Assembly: GCF_000001735.4 (NCBI RefSeq)
Contig: NC_003074.8
Coordinates: 9,548,101-9,612,100 of the forward strand
DNA from: Arabidopsis thaliana
Taxonomy: Eukaryota > Streptophyta > Magnoliopsida > Brassicales > Brassicaceae
Length of the DNA: 64,000 nt
Direction: 5' to 3'
Made by a program: the position numbers and the translations under genes. The notes beneath the pieces are model-generated. The model saw only the letters and a list, made by a program, of their open reading frames with translations. It did not search any database and was not told where the DNA came from. Shown here piece after piece: positions 48,108-59,976 of the stretch (the stretch's first letter is position 1; each line of letters starts with the position of its first letter).

Positions 48108-49728
48108 TCAATGATGAATAATTGGGACAAGTTCAAGAGGAACTTTCTTAACAATTGTGGCATCACCAGCCTCTTCCATGTCAATATCTTTATCCTCCTC
48201 AGCCAATCTCCAATCAAAGTAGTAAAGCAAGTTCAATAGTCCCAGTTCAACGGTCGCTATTCCAAAAGCTATCCCTGGACATATCTTCCGACCAGAACCA
48301 AATGGTAACATCTCAAAACTATTTCCTTTGTAATCCATAGGACAATCGATAAATCTCTCCGGGTTAAATTCCTCAGGGTTTTCCCAGAGTTCAGGGTTTC
48401 GTCCTATCGACCATGCATTAACCAAAAGAATGGTTTTCCGAGGAATGTCGTAGCCTTGAATCTTGATATCAGCCATTGTCTCTCTTGGAAGTAAAAGAGG
48501 TGCTGGTGGGTGTAGTCTTAAGGTTTCTTTGATCACAAGCTTCAAGTACTGAAGCTTATCGACATCTTCTTCTTCGATTCTCTCCTTCTGTTTGATTCCA
48601 ATGCATGTTCGGATCTCTTCTTGAGCTTTCTTCATTACCCGTGGGTTCTTAACAAGCTCTGCCATTGCCCAAATCATGGTGATGGCACTTGTGTCTACTC
48701 CAGCAAGATATATATTCTAGGTCAACAATGACACAAGATGGTTAAGAACATATTTAACTTAAGAGATAAGATACTTTAGAGATAAAAGTCCCTGAGTTTT
48801 GACAGAACTGTGAACTAGATTTTATGCTTACTTGGATAATTCCTTTGAGATGATCAATGGTGAGTTTGAAAGATTCATCTTGTTCTTGTTTATAAATAGT
48901 CTCTAAGATCGAGTCGATGATATCAGGGCGATCTTGATTTGTTTTGTCTTCAGGATTCTTCAAGTGACCATCAATTACATGATTTAGCAAAGTATCAACC
49001 TCGACGAAAACTTTGTGAAGTGTCTTATGTCGTCCTGACACAAAGTCCATAAACCATCCCACACCAGCAGGGAAAATATCAGAGCTGCTTAGAGACCCAA
49101 CTTTCTGGACCTCAAACATGAGTTCTTCGATCTTTTCCTTATTGACATGCTTGTTCTGGTCTAAACGCTGCCCAAAGGTAGCCCTGAATATGATACTCCC
49201 AACTAGATAGAAAAGTGTTTGGCTCAAATCCACTGTATTCTTCTTCTTAGCTGATTCCTTTAGTTTCTTGACCATCAAATCATTTTCTTCCTCTCTGATG
49301 TACCTAAAAGATCGAACCTTTTGCGTGCTGAAAAAGTTGATTAAGGAAAGCTTCCGCAACTCTCTCGAAACCTCCCCGTATGGCGCAAAGGCGATGTCTT
49401 TACCATCACGCGAGAATTTTGATGAGGCGTTGGTCTTAGGTCTAGTACAACACTCAAGGTCATGTACTTTGAGAACTTCTTCCGCTGCTTCTTTTGATGA
49501 GATCACAACCATATCGATAAAACCTAGACGGAGAAGTAACACCGGACCGTGTTTCTTGGAGAGATCATGAAGACATCTATGAAACAATCCTCGAAGCTGG
49601 TGTAAGTTTCCGATAATTGGTAGCTTCGGTGGGCTCGGAGGAAGATTTCGTTTCGAGTCTTTGAATTTCTTCATGAATATTAACGATAAAATAACGGGGA
49701 GAAAGAAGAAATACAGAAGAATCGACAT
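48108..49728 (-). CDS. CYP71B3: Cytochrome P450 CYP71B (CYP71B3-like)
   Basis: Exon 1 is 48832-49728 and exon 2 is 48108-48716; 501 residues. Anchor [33 protein letters not shown]. The I-helix [12 protein letters not shown] has the full acid/alcohol pair, unlike B21-B23. K-helix [13 protein letters not shown], heme loop [10 protein letters not shown] with Cys445 (Lys in place of the usual second Arg). The Lys/Asp-rich loop after the F-G region ([15 protein letters not shown]) is longer than in the B16-B20 group. Tandem duplicate of the next gene, 2.06 kb apart, sharing 5' flank sequence. Confidence 0.87.
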
Positions 49729-50099
49729 AGTTTTTGTTTTCCTCTGTTTTGTGTTCTGTTTTTGGTGATAAGAGTAACATTCAGACTATAAAAAAACAGA
49801 GTTAAAGACGTCTTTACCACGGCAAAATAAGTCAGGGTCAATAGATATAAATTCACATGTCATTTATTGTCCGTGTGAGGATAAGCTTCGAGAGGTCAAA
49901 CATTGCTCACAATAACAACTTAGATAAGAGAAAGATTAAACAGAAGTATACAAAAATATATAGAGGAAAAACAGATAGAAGATATACACTATGATACAAA
50001 CCATTATTTTCTCTTGACTGTAGAAAATGTAATTTTTCTTCATAAGTTTTTTATTCTTATATAGGACTTCGTCTAATGTTGAGCATTTCTCTTTTCTTT
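49729..50099. other. Spacer between B3 and B24
   Basis: The B3 promoter (GTCTTTACCACGGCAA at about 49810, AGGATAAGCTTCGA at about 49877) matches the B24 promoter at 51.88-51.96 kb, so the duplication unit includes at least 160 bp of 5' flank. The rest is the B24 3' flank. Confidence 0.5.
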
Positions 50100-51792
50100 T
50101 TAGTGATGAAGAACTGGGACAAGTTTAAGAGGAACTTTCTTAATAATAGTGACATCACCAGCCTCTTCCATGTCAAGATCTTTATCCTCCTCAGGTAATC
50201 TCCAATCAAAGTGGTAAAGCAAGTTCAATAGTCCCAATTCAACGGTAGCAATCGCAAAAGCTATCCCTGGACATATCCTCCGACCAGAACCAAATGGTAA
50301 CATCTCAAAGCTATTTCCTTTGTAGTCAATAGGACAGTCAATAAACCTCTCCGGGTTAAACTCCTCAGGGTTTTTCCAGTGTTTAGGATCTCGTCCTATT
50401 GACCACACGTTAACCAAAAGAATGGTTTTTGAGGGAATGTTGTAGCCTTGAATCTTGATTTGAGACATTGTTTCTCTTGGAAGTAAAAGAGGAGCTGCTG
50501 GATGTAGTCTTAAGGTTTCTTTCACCACAAGCTTCAAGTACTGAAGCTTATCGACATCATCTTCCTCGATTTTTTCATTTTGTTTGATTCCAATGCATGT
50601 TCGGATCTCATCTTGAACTTTCTTCATCACCCGCGGGTTTTTAACAAGCTCTGCCATTGCCCAAATCATGGTGATGGCACTTGTATCTACTCCAGCAAGA
50701 TATATATCCTAGGTCAAGAACGTCACAAAATAGTCAATGACATATTTTGACTCAAGATTTGTTAAGAATTCCATAACAACGAGTATAGAAGATCTCACGT
50801 TTATCTATAGATCCTATGAATTTTAACATACTAATGTACTATCAAAGTTTGCGTTCAAGAAAATGTTAGGGAACATATCGATAAAAGTTTTGAACTATGC
50901 TTACTTGGATAATTCCTTTGAGATTATCAATGGTGAGCTTGAAAGAATCCCCTTGTTCTTGTTTTCGTATCATATCTAGGAGCGAGTCGATGATATCAGG
51001 ACGATCATGAGTTATTTCTTCTATAGAGTTTTTCAAGTGATCATCAATAATATGATTCAGCAGAGTATCAACCTCGACGAAGACTTTGTGAAGTTTCTTA
51101 TTATGTCCCGACACAAAGTCAACAAACCATCCCAAACCACCAGGGAAAAGATCAGAATTACTGAGTGCTCCGAGTTTCTGGACCTCAAACATGAGGTCTT
51201 CGATCTTTTCAGCATTCACATGATTGCCCTCGTCGAAACGCTGTCCAAAGGCGGATCTGAATATGATACTCCCAACTAGACCGAAAAGTGTTTGGCTCAA
51301 ATCTACGGAAGATTTCTTCAGAGCCGCTTCCTTCAGTTTCTTGACCATCAAATCATTCTCTTCCTCTCTGATGTACCTAAAAGATCGAACCTTTGTCGTG
51401 CTGAAAAACTTGAGAAAGGAAAGCTTCCGCAACTCTCTCAAAGACTCACCATATGGGGCTAAGCCGATATCTTGACCGTCACGCCAGAGTTTTGATGTGA
51501 CGTTAGTTATAGGTCTGGTACAACACTCAAGGTCATGTACTTTAAGAGCTTCTTCAGCTGCTTCGGTCGATGAGATCACAACCATATCGAGAAAACCTAG
51601 ACGGAGAAGCAACACGGGTCCGTGTTTCTTGGAGAGATCGTGAAGACATTTGTGAAACAATCCTCGAAGCTGGTATAGGTTTCCGATAACCGGTAGCTTC
51701 AGTGGGCTCGGAGGAAGATTTCGGTTCGAGTCTTTGATTTTCTTTATGATTATTAACGATAAAAGAGCGATGAAGTACAGAAGAATCGACAT
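50100..51792 (-). CDS. CYP71B24: Cytochrome P450 CYP71B (CYP71B24-like)
   Basis: Exon 1 is 50905-51792 and exon 2 is 50100-50708; 498 residues. The anchor [17 protein letters not shown] is three residues shorter than in B3. Hinge [10 protein letters not shown]-helix [13 protein letters not shown]-helix [23 protein letters not shown] with Cys442. All catalytic motifs are intact. It shares the HLK...HDRPD loop and the exon structure with B3. Last P450 of the cluster. ER monooxygenase with unknown substrate. Confidence 0.87.
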
Positions 51793-53090
51793 TGTTTTCG
51801 TTTTCTTATGTTTATGTGTTCTGTTTTTTGGTGATAGAGAAACATAGTATTCAGACTATAAAACAAATAGAGTTAACAACGTCTTTACCATGGCAACATA
51901 AGTCAGAGTCAATAGAAAAAGTCATATGTCATCTAGTATTTCTGAGGATAAGCTTCGAAAATTGACTTCAAAATATGTGAACACCAATCTACCTTTCAAA
52001 AACTACTAGGACACTAATCCTAAATCTACGTTCGAAACTATTCAAACCGGTAGCAAACAAAAAAGAACGAAAACAATTTATCTGAATGATGTCATCTCTT
52101 TTTTTTCTTCTCCCGCATTGTTAGTATGGTCAAGAGAGACACCTTTATTAATAACTTGACTATTACTAGCAAATGCTATAGATGGATTGCTAGTAATAGT
52201 CAAGGATGAATTGTTAGTATACTCCAAACTAAGCCAAGGCTCATGTAATGAAACTCAAGCTATGGTTTACAGGGAAGTGAGAGATTTGAAGATGAATCTC
52301 TGACAATTACCTTGCAAGCTCAGCTCTAGTGTTGTTGTGGAAACTGTTAATCAACATCGATGTAGTGGTTCCACTAGGATACGTAAGTTTGTAGTCCACA
52401 ATCATCACCTGAGATATACTACTGAATAAGAATTCGTCAAATGAAACAATTACTAATTAGTAATGACATGTGTCCTTCAATTAAACCAAGCCAAATTTAA
52501 AAAACGGATTTTTTTTTGATGGACTCGGTTTAATGAGAACCAATAGAATGAGTTTAGAAATTGGTTTAGTAAAATTGGTTTGGTTTAATTGAAGAAACAC
52601 TCTTCAAACGGTCAAACGGTCTATTTGCATAAGTCTTATGTATATACATTTACGTATTCAATGCATCATTTTGTTGTTGTTACCAGTTATGTATCAGGTC
52701 ATAAGAGATACAAAAATTGCCGCTCACTGTTCTATTCACATATTAAAGATGTATCTTCTCAATTCTTTTCGAAATAATGTCATATATGTCTCTTTGTTGC
52801 CACTTATAGATGAGACTGTTTAATGTCATATTTTTGTTTGGTATTTGTTCCGTTTTCACATCTGATCTATATCTTGTTCTCAATTCTGCCATGTGGTTTG
52901 TTTATTACTGTTGCAACTTGAGGAACATATCTGCAGTATTGCTTTTTCAAGCGATTGGTTTAAACTAAACTGATGGATGATTGGTTGATAGAATAGAACA
53001 TTCTGTTTTCCAAAGTGGTTCAGTTATTGTTGGAGTTACACATAAACGTGGACCAGGCTGAAGTTACAGCTGAAGGTTTCGGCGATGCTT
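51793..53090. other. Spacer right of the P450 cluster
   Basis: B24 promoter, then unique AT-rich DNA with the perfect hairpin at 52155-52204. Short frames at 52589-52823 are unrecognised. From about 52320 some splice-like words appear but no gene can be assembled. Confidence 0.4.
52155..52204. repeat. Perfect 18-bp inverted repeat (hairpin)
   Basis: CTTGACTATTACTAGCAA at 52155-52172 and its exact complement at 52187-52204, separated by a 14-nt loop. Transcribed, it would form a stable stem-loop. It may be a tiny palindromic element or a young foldback locus. Confidence 0.85.
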
Positions 53091-53660
53091 GATGATGTGG
53101 GGTGACGTTATATCAAAGTTATACTATTGAAAGCAGTTCTGTCACAGCCAGCGATAAGGAAAGCAACTTGGCAATATGTGGTGAGTTTATTTTGGTTTTC
53201 TGATATCTAGATGTTCTCGTTACTGATATGATGTATGTTTTCAGGAGAATTTGCAAAATTGTCGTTTACTGATACTAGGTAGAAGAAGCATGAACCTGTG
53301 CATACACGTATTGTAAGTTACTTATATCCTATATTTGTTACTTGACTGTTTAGAGCTATGTTACATCTGTTTAGAGTGTTGTTGATACCATCACTATTAG
53401 CATAAGATGGTTCCACTTTTCTATCAACTGCAATGTAGTGCTTCCGCTTTCCTTCTCCTGGTTTGAAGTTTGATTTCTCACCAGGTGAGAAGTACCTGGT
53501 AGCTTACCATTGATGTTGATTGTCTTAACCAAGATCTGATAAATATCAATAAGGAAAACACAGAGGATTAGTTGAAGGGGGAGGACCTCGAGATGCTTAG
53601 AGTGGAGCTCCACAATCTTAAAATGATGAAGGAATATAAATCTAACTTGGTATGATTTCT
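53090..53660 (+). pseudogene. Exon-like relics of an unrecognised gene
   Basis: Several stretches look like spliced exons. One ends at about 53180 (ASDKESNLAICG before GTGAGT) and continues after a TTTTCAG at about 53245 (EFAKLSFTDTR). Another at about 53573-53650 reads GEDLEMLRVELHNLKMMKEY before a GTATG. In-frame stops interrupt them. The last piece faintly recalls a coiled-coil or K-box but I cannot assign it. The 80-codon minus-strand frame at 53371 is no more convincing. Confidence 0.25.
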
Positions 53661-53943
53661 AAATCTAGCTCTGGTTCTTCACTTTTTCGTCGTTCAGGTT
53701 CTGTGAAATGGTTCAAGAGTATTTTTAAACTCTAGCTGATAATATGTGTTAATGGTTGACTCTGTAGACTCAAGTACATCATGAAGTATGCTTCTAACAT
53801 CTTGCGACTAGTATAATTTCAAAATATTTGAAGTTTTTGGCGGACTACAACTCAAAGCTTATTGAATCAAGTAAATATATAACAACACGGTAAGCTATTA
53901 AGGTATGGTAACTTATACGAGATTATTAAACATTAAAACGATA

Positions 53944-54175
53944 TTATTGGCTGATCAATCTGGTGTACCATTTAAAACAGTTATTAGGTGATGATATATT
54001 GCTAGATGAATATAAAAAGGACGAATGAAGAAGAAGTGATGCAGACATCACACCTACTGATGGACTGAGTGAGCTACCTGCTGAAGAACTCACCGACGGA
54101 CTCGCTAAAGGACTCGCTGACGGACTTCCAGAAGGACTTGTTGACGGACTCGCTGAAGGACTTGCTGACAGACCA
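53944..54175 (-). pseudogene. Ser/Pro-rich arabinogalactan-type tail fragment
   Basis: On the minus strand a frame of up to 84 residues (ATG at 54198) contains a run of (S/A)-x-S-P repeats (SASPSASPSTSPSGSPSASP and on). A short hydrophobic stretch (VGVMSASLLLHSSFLY) follows. This is the layout of the tail of GPI-anchored arabinogalactan or phytocyanin-like proteins: Hyp-rich domain, small residues, hydrophobic end. There is no signal peptide or folded domain on the other side, and the frame goes on past the expected end into unrelated residues. I take it as a gene fragment, possibly carried here by a transposon. Confidence 0.4.
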
Positions 54176-54229
54176 TTCTTACAACCTAGTAACTCCAACC
54201 ATCAACTGATTGCGGGCTTGAAATACAAA

Positions 54230-55065
54230 CGTCAATATGGATATTTTATGAAGAACCATCGAGCCACCTATAGTCATTACAAAGATGGATCAAGCGATGG
54301 TTGAGAAACCATCAATTTACCTTACCCGACAACCAAACCGGAGCCAAACAAGGAAAGTCTCTTACCACGTCTTTATTGGTCTATTTTGAAGCCTCTAGCT
54401 CGTGTAGAAGCTTCTAAGAGTCTAAAGACACGCTCCTTATCCTTTAAAGAAGAAATATTCTCCATTGAAGACACTTACCATAACCGGACCCGAGGGAATC
54501 ACACCATGATTCCGGCCACAAGCATTGAAGCTGCGAATATTCTCAAGACATCTAAGCCTCCTTTTCAACTAGAAGACTCAAGCCACGAGATTATATCTCC
54601 TTCTCCAAGACACATCCCACTTCTTTCCATATCCGGCACCAACGCATCACCACCACTTATTCCCAACGGCTAGAAGATCACATCCTCTCCAAGTTATCAT
54701 TTATTTCGAATATTGTTTCCTTATTTTCATTTCTTGACCGTTGGAGGTCTCTTTGTTTCGAGCCTATATAAGCTCTTCTTCTTTTGTCTCTTAAAACACA
54801 CAATTTTCAAGTAATAAAAAGTTCAGTTTGTTTGCTTTCAAAGTTAAAGTCTTTGAGCATTTGTTTGAGTCATTCTCTTTGTGTGGTTTCCCCTTAGAGC
54901 TTGTCTCGTGAGTCCCTTAACCTTGTGTGGTTTCCCCTTGGTTAATTGATTCGTTCTGGTTACTCTTTGCTTCCATCACCATCACTACAACACTTCCGCA
55001 AGCCATTCTGCATGAACTCTTGAACTATCCCTTGATTTACGAAAGGTGTGATTCCGATCGTGTAT
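54230..55065 (+). mobile_element. LTR-retrotransposon fossil, probably a lone LTR
   Basis: Has the parts of an LTR: a TATATAAG promoter at about 54766, AATAAA at 54812-54817, and a short doubled segment TGTGTGGTTTCCCCTT (54880 and 54924) in the leader. A possible primer-binding-like TATCA-AGA lies at about 55063. No gag-pol coding region is attached. The 95-codon frame at 54386-54673 lies upstream of the promoter and is most likely U3-type sequence. Family not determined (Ty3/gypsy or Ty1/copia). Broken; borders approximate. Confidence 0.45.
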
Positions 55066-56234
55066 CAAGAAGCCAGATAAAGAAAGAGGAGAAGCTCTCC
55101 AGGTAAGTTAGTAACCTTTATGATATTGTCGGATATCTCCTCCTAACATGTCTTTCGTCAGTAGTAAGAAACCATTTTGGGCTAAGTCTGTTTCTTGCAG
55201 AAGTCGAGTTCTTTGGCTTAACCATAGGGCTTACACATGGTTATATTATTTTGTTGTATTGTTCTTCATTTACCTCTAGTTGGTTCCTAACTTCCTATGA
55301 ACAAGACTCGTTTACTTCATGCAGTAAAGGAAAAAGTGAGTGTCAAGTACGAATCCATGTTGAGCAATCAAGAACCACATATGCACACAGTCAATGTTTT
55401 TATGTCTGATTAAGCGCTTTTTTGCACTTTGTTCAGTAAGCTGAACAAGACAACAACTACAATTAAAGTACATCATACTATTTCACTTGAGAACTGTTTT
55501 GATAGTAATAATAAACAAGAAAACTGATTGCATTCTCGTTTTTATAGGAAGCTAAAAGATCCCTTGAAGCGTAAACAACCCTCATTTACCTACTTAATAT
55601 GCAAACGGGAGGAGAGCTGCTTTACGAGAAGATAACAAGAGCTTTTTGGAGGTAAGAAAATTAAAATTCAATTTTTATACTCTTTTCTTCTGTTATTTGG
55701 ACTCTTGAATCTAATTGTGCGGATGAATGGTGATTACATGTTAACCGCAAATAGGTCTGGTCCCATATGGATTGTATGAAGCAAGAGAAGTTAAAAAACA
55801 GTTTCATGAACTTAACTGTGCATATTCTTAAATGTGTAATAGATGGCAAGGAAGAACAAGGAGATATACATGAAATGGAAGGATATAAAGTATGTAAATC
55901 TCAGTTAGATTGATCTTGACTCCAGCAGAGTGCACCATTCTTAAGTACTATCTGAATCTAGCCTCTTCGTTTATCCTTTCAAAATCAATCCTCCCGGGAG
56001 CTCAATCTTACCCTCAGTCCCTCACCGTAACTTCTCAGAGGAATTTGCTTTACTTGATCGCTATTTCGGTAAGCTCAATGCAGGAACCACAGATGGCATG
56101 TCTACTCTGCTTCTTCTACTGACGAAGTTGCAGTTTGCGATAAACCCGTGTACACAATGGAGACTTGCATGACTGGTCTAGACAAGAAAAATGATTTTCA
56201 ACTTCAGCTTCTGAGATGACTACTAGCTTTGGGA
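55066..56234 (+). pseudogene. Exon-like relics next to the DC1 gene
   Basis: Pieces with splice-like borders: KKPDKERGEALQ before GTAAG (about 55103), GGELLYEKITRAFW before GTAAG (about 55612-55652), and FSEEFALLDRYFGKLNAGTT (from about 56030) running open to about 56170. Stops break any longer product. I do not recognise the parent gene. The GGELLYEK piece resembles GGSILYEKF at 62.53 kb on the other side of the DC1 gene, so a flanking gene may have been duplicated along with the DC1 genes. Confidence 0.3.
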
Positions 56235-59003
56235 TCAGGAACGAAAAGAACTAAGTATCAGAGCTAACTCGCCAGCTTCCAATCCCGGGAAGAAACCCAG
56301 TTCACGCGTCGTGGGAATACAATACACAGAACAGAAGAAAGATGCACCTGAGAGTAAAAATAAAAATATTCTCTGAGGACAACGATTACCACAGGAGGAG
56401 CAAATAGGTCGAGACATCCACAGATAGTTAGGCAGAATCAATAGCGCTCCACATGAGAGAGACCAGGATGAACGAGGCTTCAAGTATAAGTCCTTCCCAA
56501 GCAAACATGTAATGTGTAGGTGGACACAACAATACTCATCACACCTATAAAACCCTTCTTCTGGATTTATTTTTCCCTCACAAGCTTCACACCAATACGT
56601 CATGTCACTTGTCTTCTTCCCATAAGAAAGAGGGAGTATGTGTTTATCATGCTTATACCTCACTTGTTGTGGTAAAGTAGCACATTTGAAACACAAAGCA
56701 TAGTCACACTCCTCCTCAATGCAATTGAAGGTTTCCTTGGTGTACTCGCCTGGCGCTTTGGCGCAAACCGAACAGTTTCTTTCCTCATTTGGTTTGGATG
56801 TTAGGAATAAATGATGCATATGACTTGGATGAAGTAAAGGCTCTGAAATTGTGGCGCACTGCACATGTAGCCTAAAATCGCAATCTATTTTACTGCACTT
56901 ATAGAAGAAACCAGATATACACAACGAAGGACAAGCTGAACAGTAATCACGATCAGAATTATTCCAAGACCCAACATCTCTGAGAGGGTTATCTGATATT
57001 AAAGTGAGTAGATGTGGATGTATTGGATGATGTAATCTGCGAGAGAGATTTGCACATTCTTCATGTAGAATGAAATCACATTGCAAACAAGAGTAGGAGT
57101 TACCAAAATAAATTGGCATGATGCATGCTTGACACAGCTTATTCTCGTCGTAATCTTTGCCGTTGTTCTCATCAAGTGTCAAATGATGATGTTCATGACT
57201 GAAATGCTGTATGATTCCATCGCTTATCGTCAGGAATGGCTCAAGTTCTTCCACTTCTTCTTCTGACTCTCCTTCACGTTCTATACCATCCCAAACATTT
57301 GGTTGAGTGGCACATTTTGAATGCACCGCATAAAGACAACCTTTCTTGATGCAATGATATCCCCCGTAATCATTGTTAATCTTCCGGCGACAAACACCAC
57401 AAATCCAATCTCCTTTTCGGAAAGAATGGGTAAAAGAGATACAATGGAGGTGGCGAGAAATCCGTATGACATGAGGTAAGCTGAAACAGCTTTGATGGAT
57501 AATAAAGTCGCAAGGGGGACATATATAGAACACCAAATTTGAATGTTTCAAGGCGCATAGGCTGCAAGTTTGGGGATCTTGACTTGGAAACAGGGCAAGT
57601 GTATGCTCATGCCACTTGGGTTGGTCAATAGACAAGACTGGTGATTTCTTGGCACATGTAAACTTGAGCCCAAAATCGCAAGGAGAGCAAAAATAAAACA
57701 TACTTGCGGTATCGTCACGGAGAAGTTCGTGACAGCAATAGCATTGCCTGGTTTTGTCATCATTGAACAAGGCAAGCTGGAGAGAATGTTTAGGATGAAG
57801 AGGGTGTTTGATCTCGACCGGAGCCTTGCTATTATCTTCATGGTTCTCTCCATAGCAACCTCGGCAGACAAAATGGGTATCATCTTTTTCTTCAGTTAAC
57901 ATGAACTTATCCCAGTTAAAAGGAAGACAGTCCCACTTATTCTTTCTCCAGGAGACTACTCGTGCTTCAGTTGAGTCGTCGTCGCTCACTGGATCGTCCC
58001 ACTTTTGATTCCTGGTCCATAAGCCTTGTTCAATCACATGAAATTTTCCCTTTTTCAATATGACTTGTACTTGAGGGCAAAGGGAAATAAGATTCTTCCA
58101 CTTTGAATTCATAGACAGGACGTGGGAGAATATACGATGGATGAGTGATATGAGCTTCGGCTCCGGGTCGAGACTCAATGTTTCCGTAACCAGTAGAAAA
58201 AGCTTCTTATTGAGAGACTTCCATACAACTCTTTTCGTAAGTGAGCCCGTTTCAAACTCAACCGTCTTGTCTTTAAAAAGGTTCAAGATATCCACCATGT
58301 TCGGCTTCGAATATCTTAAGTTGGTGGGAGAGGATCTGAAAGAAGCGAGTGATATGAGTGATATGAGGTTCCGTAGGGGCTCGGGCTGAGAATCAACATC
58401 CATAGAGTTGAAGACAGAGATAGATTGATTAGTGAGTGACATGAGCTCCGACTCGGGCTTCGGCTGCAAATTCCAATCCACTGAGGTGGCCAGAGAGATT
58501 ATATATCTACTGAGTGACAAGAACCTCCGAGAGTAATTCCAATTCAGTCTCTCAGACAAATTATCGTCCAGAAAGATTAGTTGAGTAATGAATGATTTGA
58601 GCTTCAGCTCCGGAGAGTTGTCGACGAGGGATATTATTTTCTGAATGAGTGATATGAGCTCCGGCTGCGGCTTCATACTCCATGTTTCCTTGATTAGTGA
58701 CATGAGCGTAGACTCCGGAACCGGCTCCTCCCAATCTGAAGAGTTGACGAAATGCGTTCGAGAAATGAGTGATATGAGCTTCCTTAGCGAATTCGGCTGG
58801 GACTCCAAATCCATCTCCTTGAAAAAATCGATTGTTTCAGAGATGAGTGACATCAGCTCCGTCTCCGTCTCCGTCACCATTGACTTAACCAGAGAGATTA
58901 TTTGACTAATCACTGACATGACCTCTTCTGGATCCGAGTTTATATAGCTTTTCAAAGCATTGAATCTCAAGATGAGTAGTATGAGCTTCGCCTCCGGATC
59001 CAT
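56235..59003 (-). CDS. DC1 domain (Cys/His-rich C1) protein, 922 residues
   Basis: A single intronless frame. Residues 1-310 form a leucine-rich region in which LMSLI/LISLI followed by a charged or Ser/Thr residue recurs at least ten times, probably helical. Residues 375-835 hold about seven DC1-type zinc modules, such as HPLHPKHSLQLALF...CYCCHELL...CDFGLKFTC (about 400-450), HEHTLALF...CDFIIHQSC (465-506) and HLFLTSK...CSVCAKAP...CDYALCFKC (732-774). The modules bind two zincs each through Cys/His. The family is large in Arabidopsis and mostly uncharacterised; roles in stress signalling and lipid or ROS responses have been suggested. The C-terminus has a further Cys cluster (CSSCGNRCPQ). Recalled as At3g26240. 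A tandem relative starts at the right edge. Confidence 0.88.
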   Translation of the reverse strand: MDPEAKLILLILRFNALKSYINSDPEEVMSVISQIISLVKSMVTETETELMSLISETIDFFKEMDLESQPNSLRKLISLISRTHFVNSSDWEEPVPESTLMSLIKETWSMKPQPELISLIQKIISLVDNSPELKLKSFITQLIFLDDNLSERLNWNYSRRFLSLSRYIISLATSVDWNLQPKPESELMSLTNQSISVFNSMDVDSQPEPLRNLISLISLASFRSSPTNLRYSKPNMVDILNLFKDKTVEFETGSLTKRVVWKSLNKKLFLLVTETLSLDPEPKLISLIHRIFSHVLSMNSKWKNLISLCPQVQVILKKGKFHVIEQGLWTRNQKWDDPVSDDDSTEARVVSWRKNKWDCLPFNWDKFMLTEEKDDTHFVCRGCYGENHEDNSKAPVEIKHPLHPKHSLQLALFNDDKTRQCYCCHELLRDDTASMFYFCSPCDFGLKFTCAKKSPVLSIDQPKWHEHTLALFPSQDPQTCSLCALKHSNLVFYICPPCDFIIHQSCFSLPHVIRISRHLHCISFTHSFRKGDWICGVCRRKINNDYGGYHCIKKGCLYAVHSKCATQPNVWDGIEREGESEEEVEELEPFLTISDGIIQHFSHEHHHLTLDENNGKDYDENKLCQACIMPIYFGNSYSCLQCDFILHEECANLSRRLHHPIHPHLLTLISDNPLRDVGSWNNSDRDYCSACPSLCISGFFYKCSKIDCDFRLHVQCATISEPLLHPSHMHHLFLTSKPNEERNCSVCAKAPGEYTKETFNCIEEECDYALCFKCATLPQQVRYKHDKHILPLSYGKKTSDMTYWCEACEGKINPEEGFYRCDEYCCVHLHITCLLGKDLYLKPRSSWSLSCGALLILPNYLWMSRPICSSCGNRCPQRIFLFLLSGASFFCSVYCIPTTRELGFFPGLEAGELALILSSFRS

Positions 59004-59976
59004 CGAGACTTGCCGAGAGAAAATTGTGAGAGTAAGATGAGAGAATTTTCACTATGAATGAAACTTAATGGTTGCTCTCTGTGTTTGTGAATGCTAATTG
59101 TGTAATATTTTGCAAATATTTATAAACAGACAATCTCAATCTTATCCGAGACGAGCCGACCACGTCGTGTTGTTCAACAGAGTAAGTAAATTCATTCACG
59201 TACTACAGTCCCGGTTAAAAGAAAAACAAAAATTAGATCAATTTTAAAAATGTGTAAATTTAAAATTTAAATATTATAAAAATACATTTATCTTCTGCAC
59301 GTCTATTTAGACAAGCTATTATATGATTAAAGCGTAATTTTCTTATTCAAATAATGTTTCTTAAGCTTGTGTGAATACAGCGAAAGAAAATAATGTTTCT
59401 TAAGCTTGTGTGAATACAGCGAAAGAATATATTATTACTCTTACAGTTCTCTAGATTCACGTCGCTAGTCTTTGTTTACTCATATCGATTGTCCCGGCCA
59501 TGTTAGTTTGGTTACTTCGACTTCCTTATTTTATTTTTTTATCTTCACTCTTCTAACTTCTAAGAGGCAAGCGTTCTTCTCTTACAATTTAAATAACCAA
59601 AAATAAATACCCTAAAAAAGGAAGAAGATTTGATTTCATTGTATCAAAACTATCAATTGAAGAAAGAAGGCAAAGTCATGGCAATTAATATGACAGCTAA
59701 CATAGACAGCTAAAAAATATAAAGCGCTTAATTTGTGTTTATTCTCACTTGTTTCTATCATAATAGTATTAATAATGATTACTGTATTTAGGTGATATGA
59801 CAAAAACAAATAAAATAAAATAGATAAATGACAATAAAATTGTTTGTACATGTTAAAAAAAAGCACATCACTAATTGTTACGATCAGAAAATTGATGGTT
59901 CTAACCAAAATAATGTTAGGTTCTGTTTATTTTTTTATTTTGCATTTGAATGATATTTGTTTTAGCATTTGTTATT
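59004..59976. other. 5' flank of the DC1 gene
   Basis: AT-rich promoter side of the DC1 gene with a 39-bp direct repeat at 59351-59427. The 90-codon minus-strand frame at 59636 is AT-driven and unrecognised. It ends at the left target duplication of the MULE. Confidence 0.4.
59351..59427. repeat. 39-bp direct repeat, two copies
   Basis: The unit ATAATGTTTCTTAAGCTTGT, continuing GTGAATACAGCGAAAGAA, occurs twice head to tail with no visible differences in the shared part. Confidence 0.9.
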
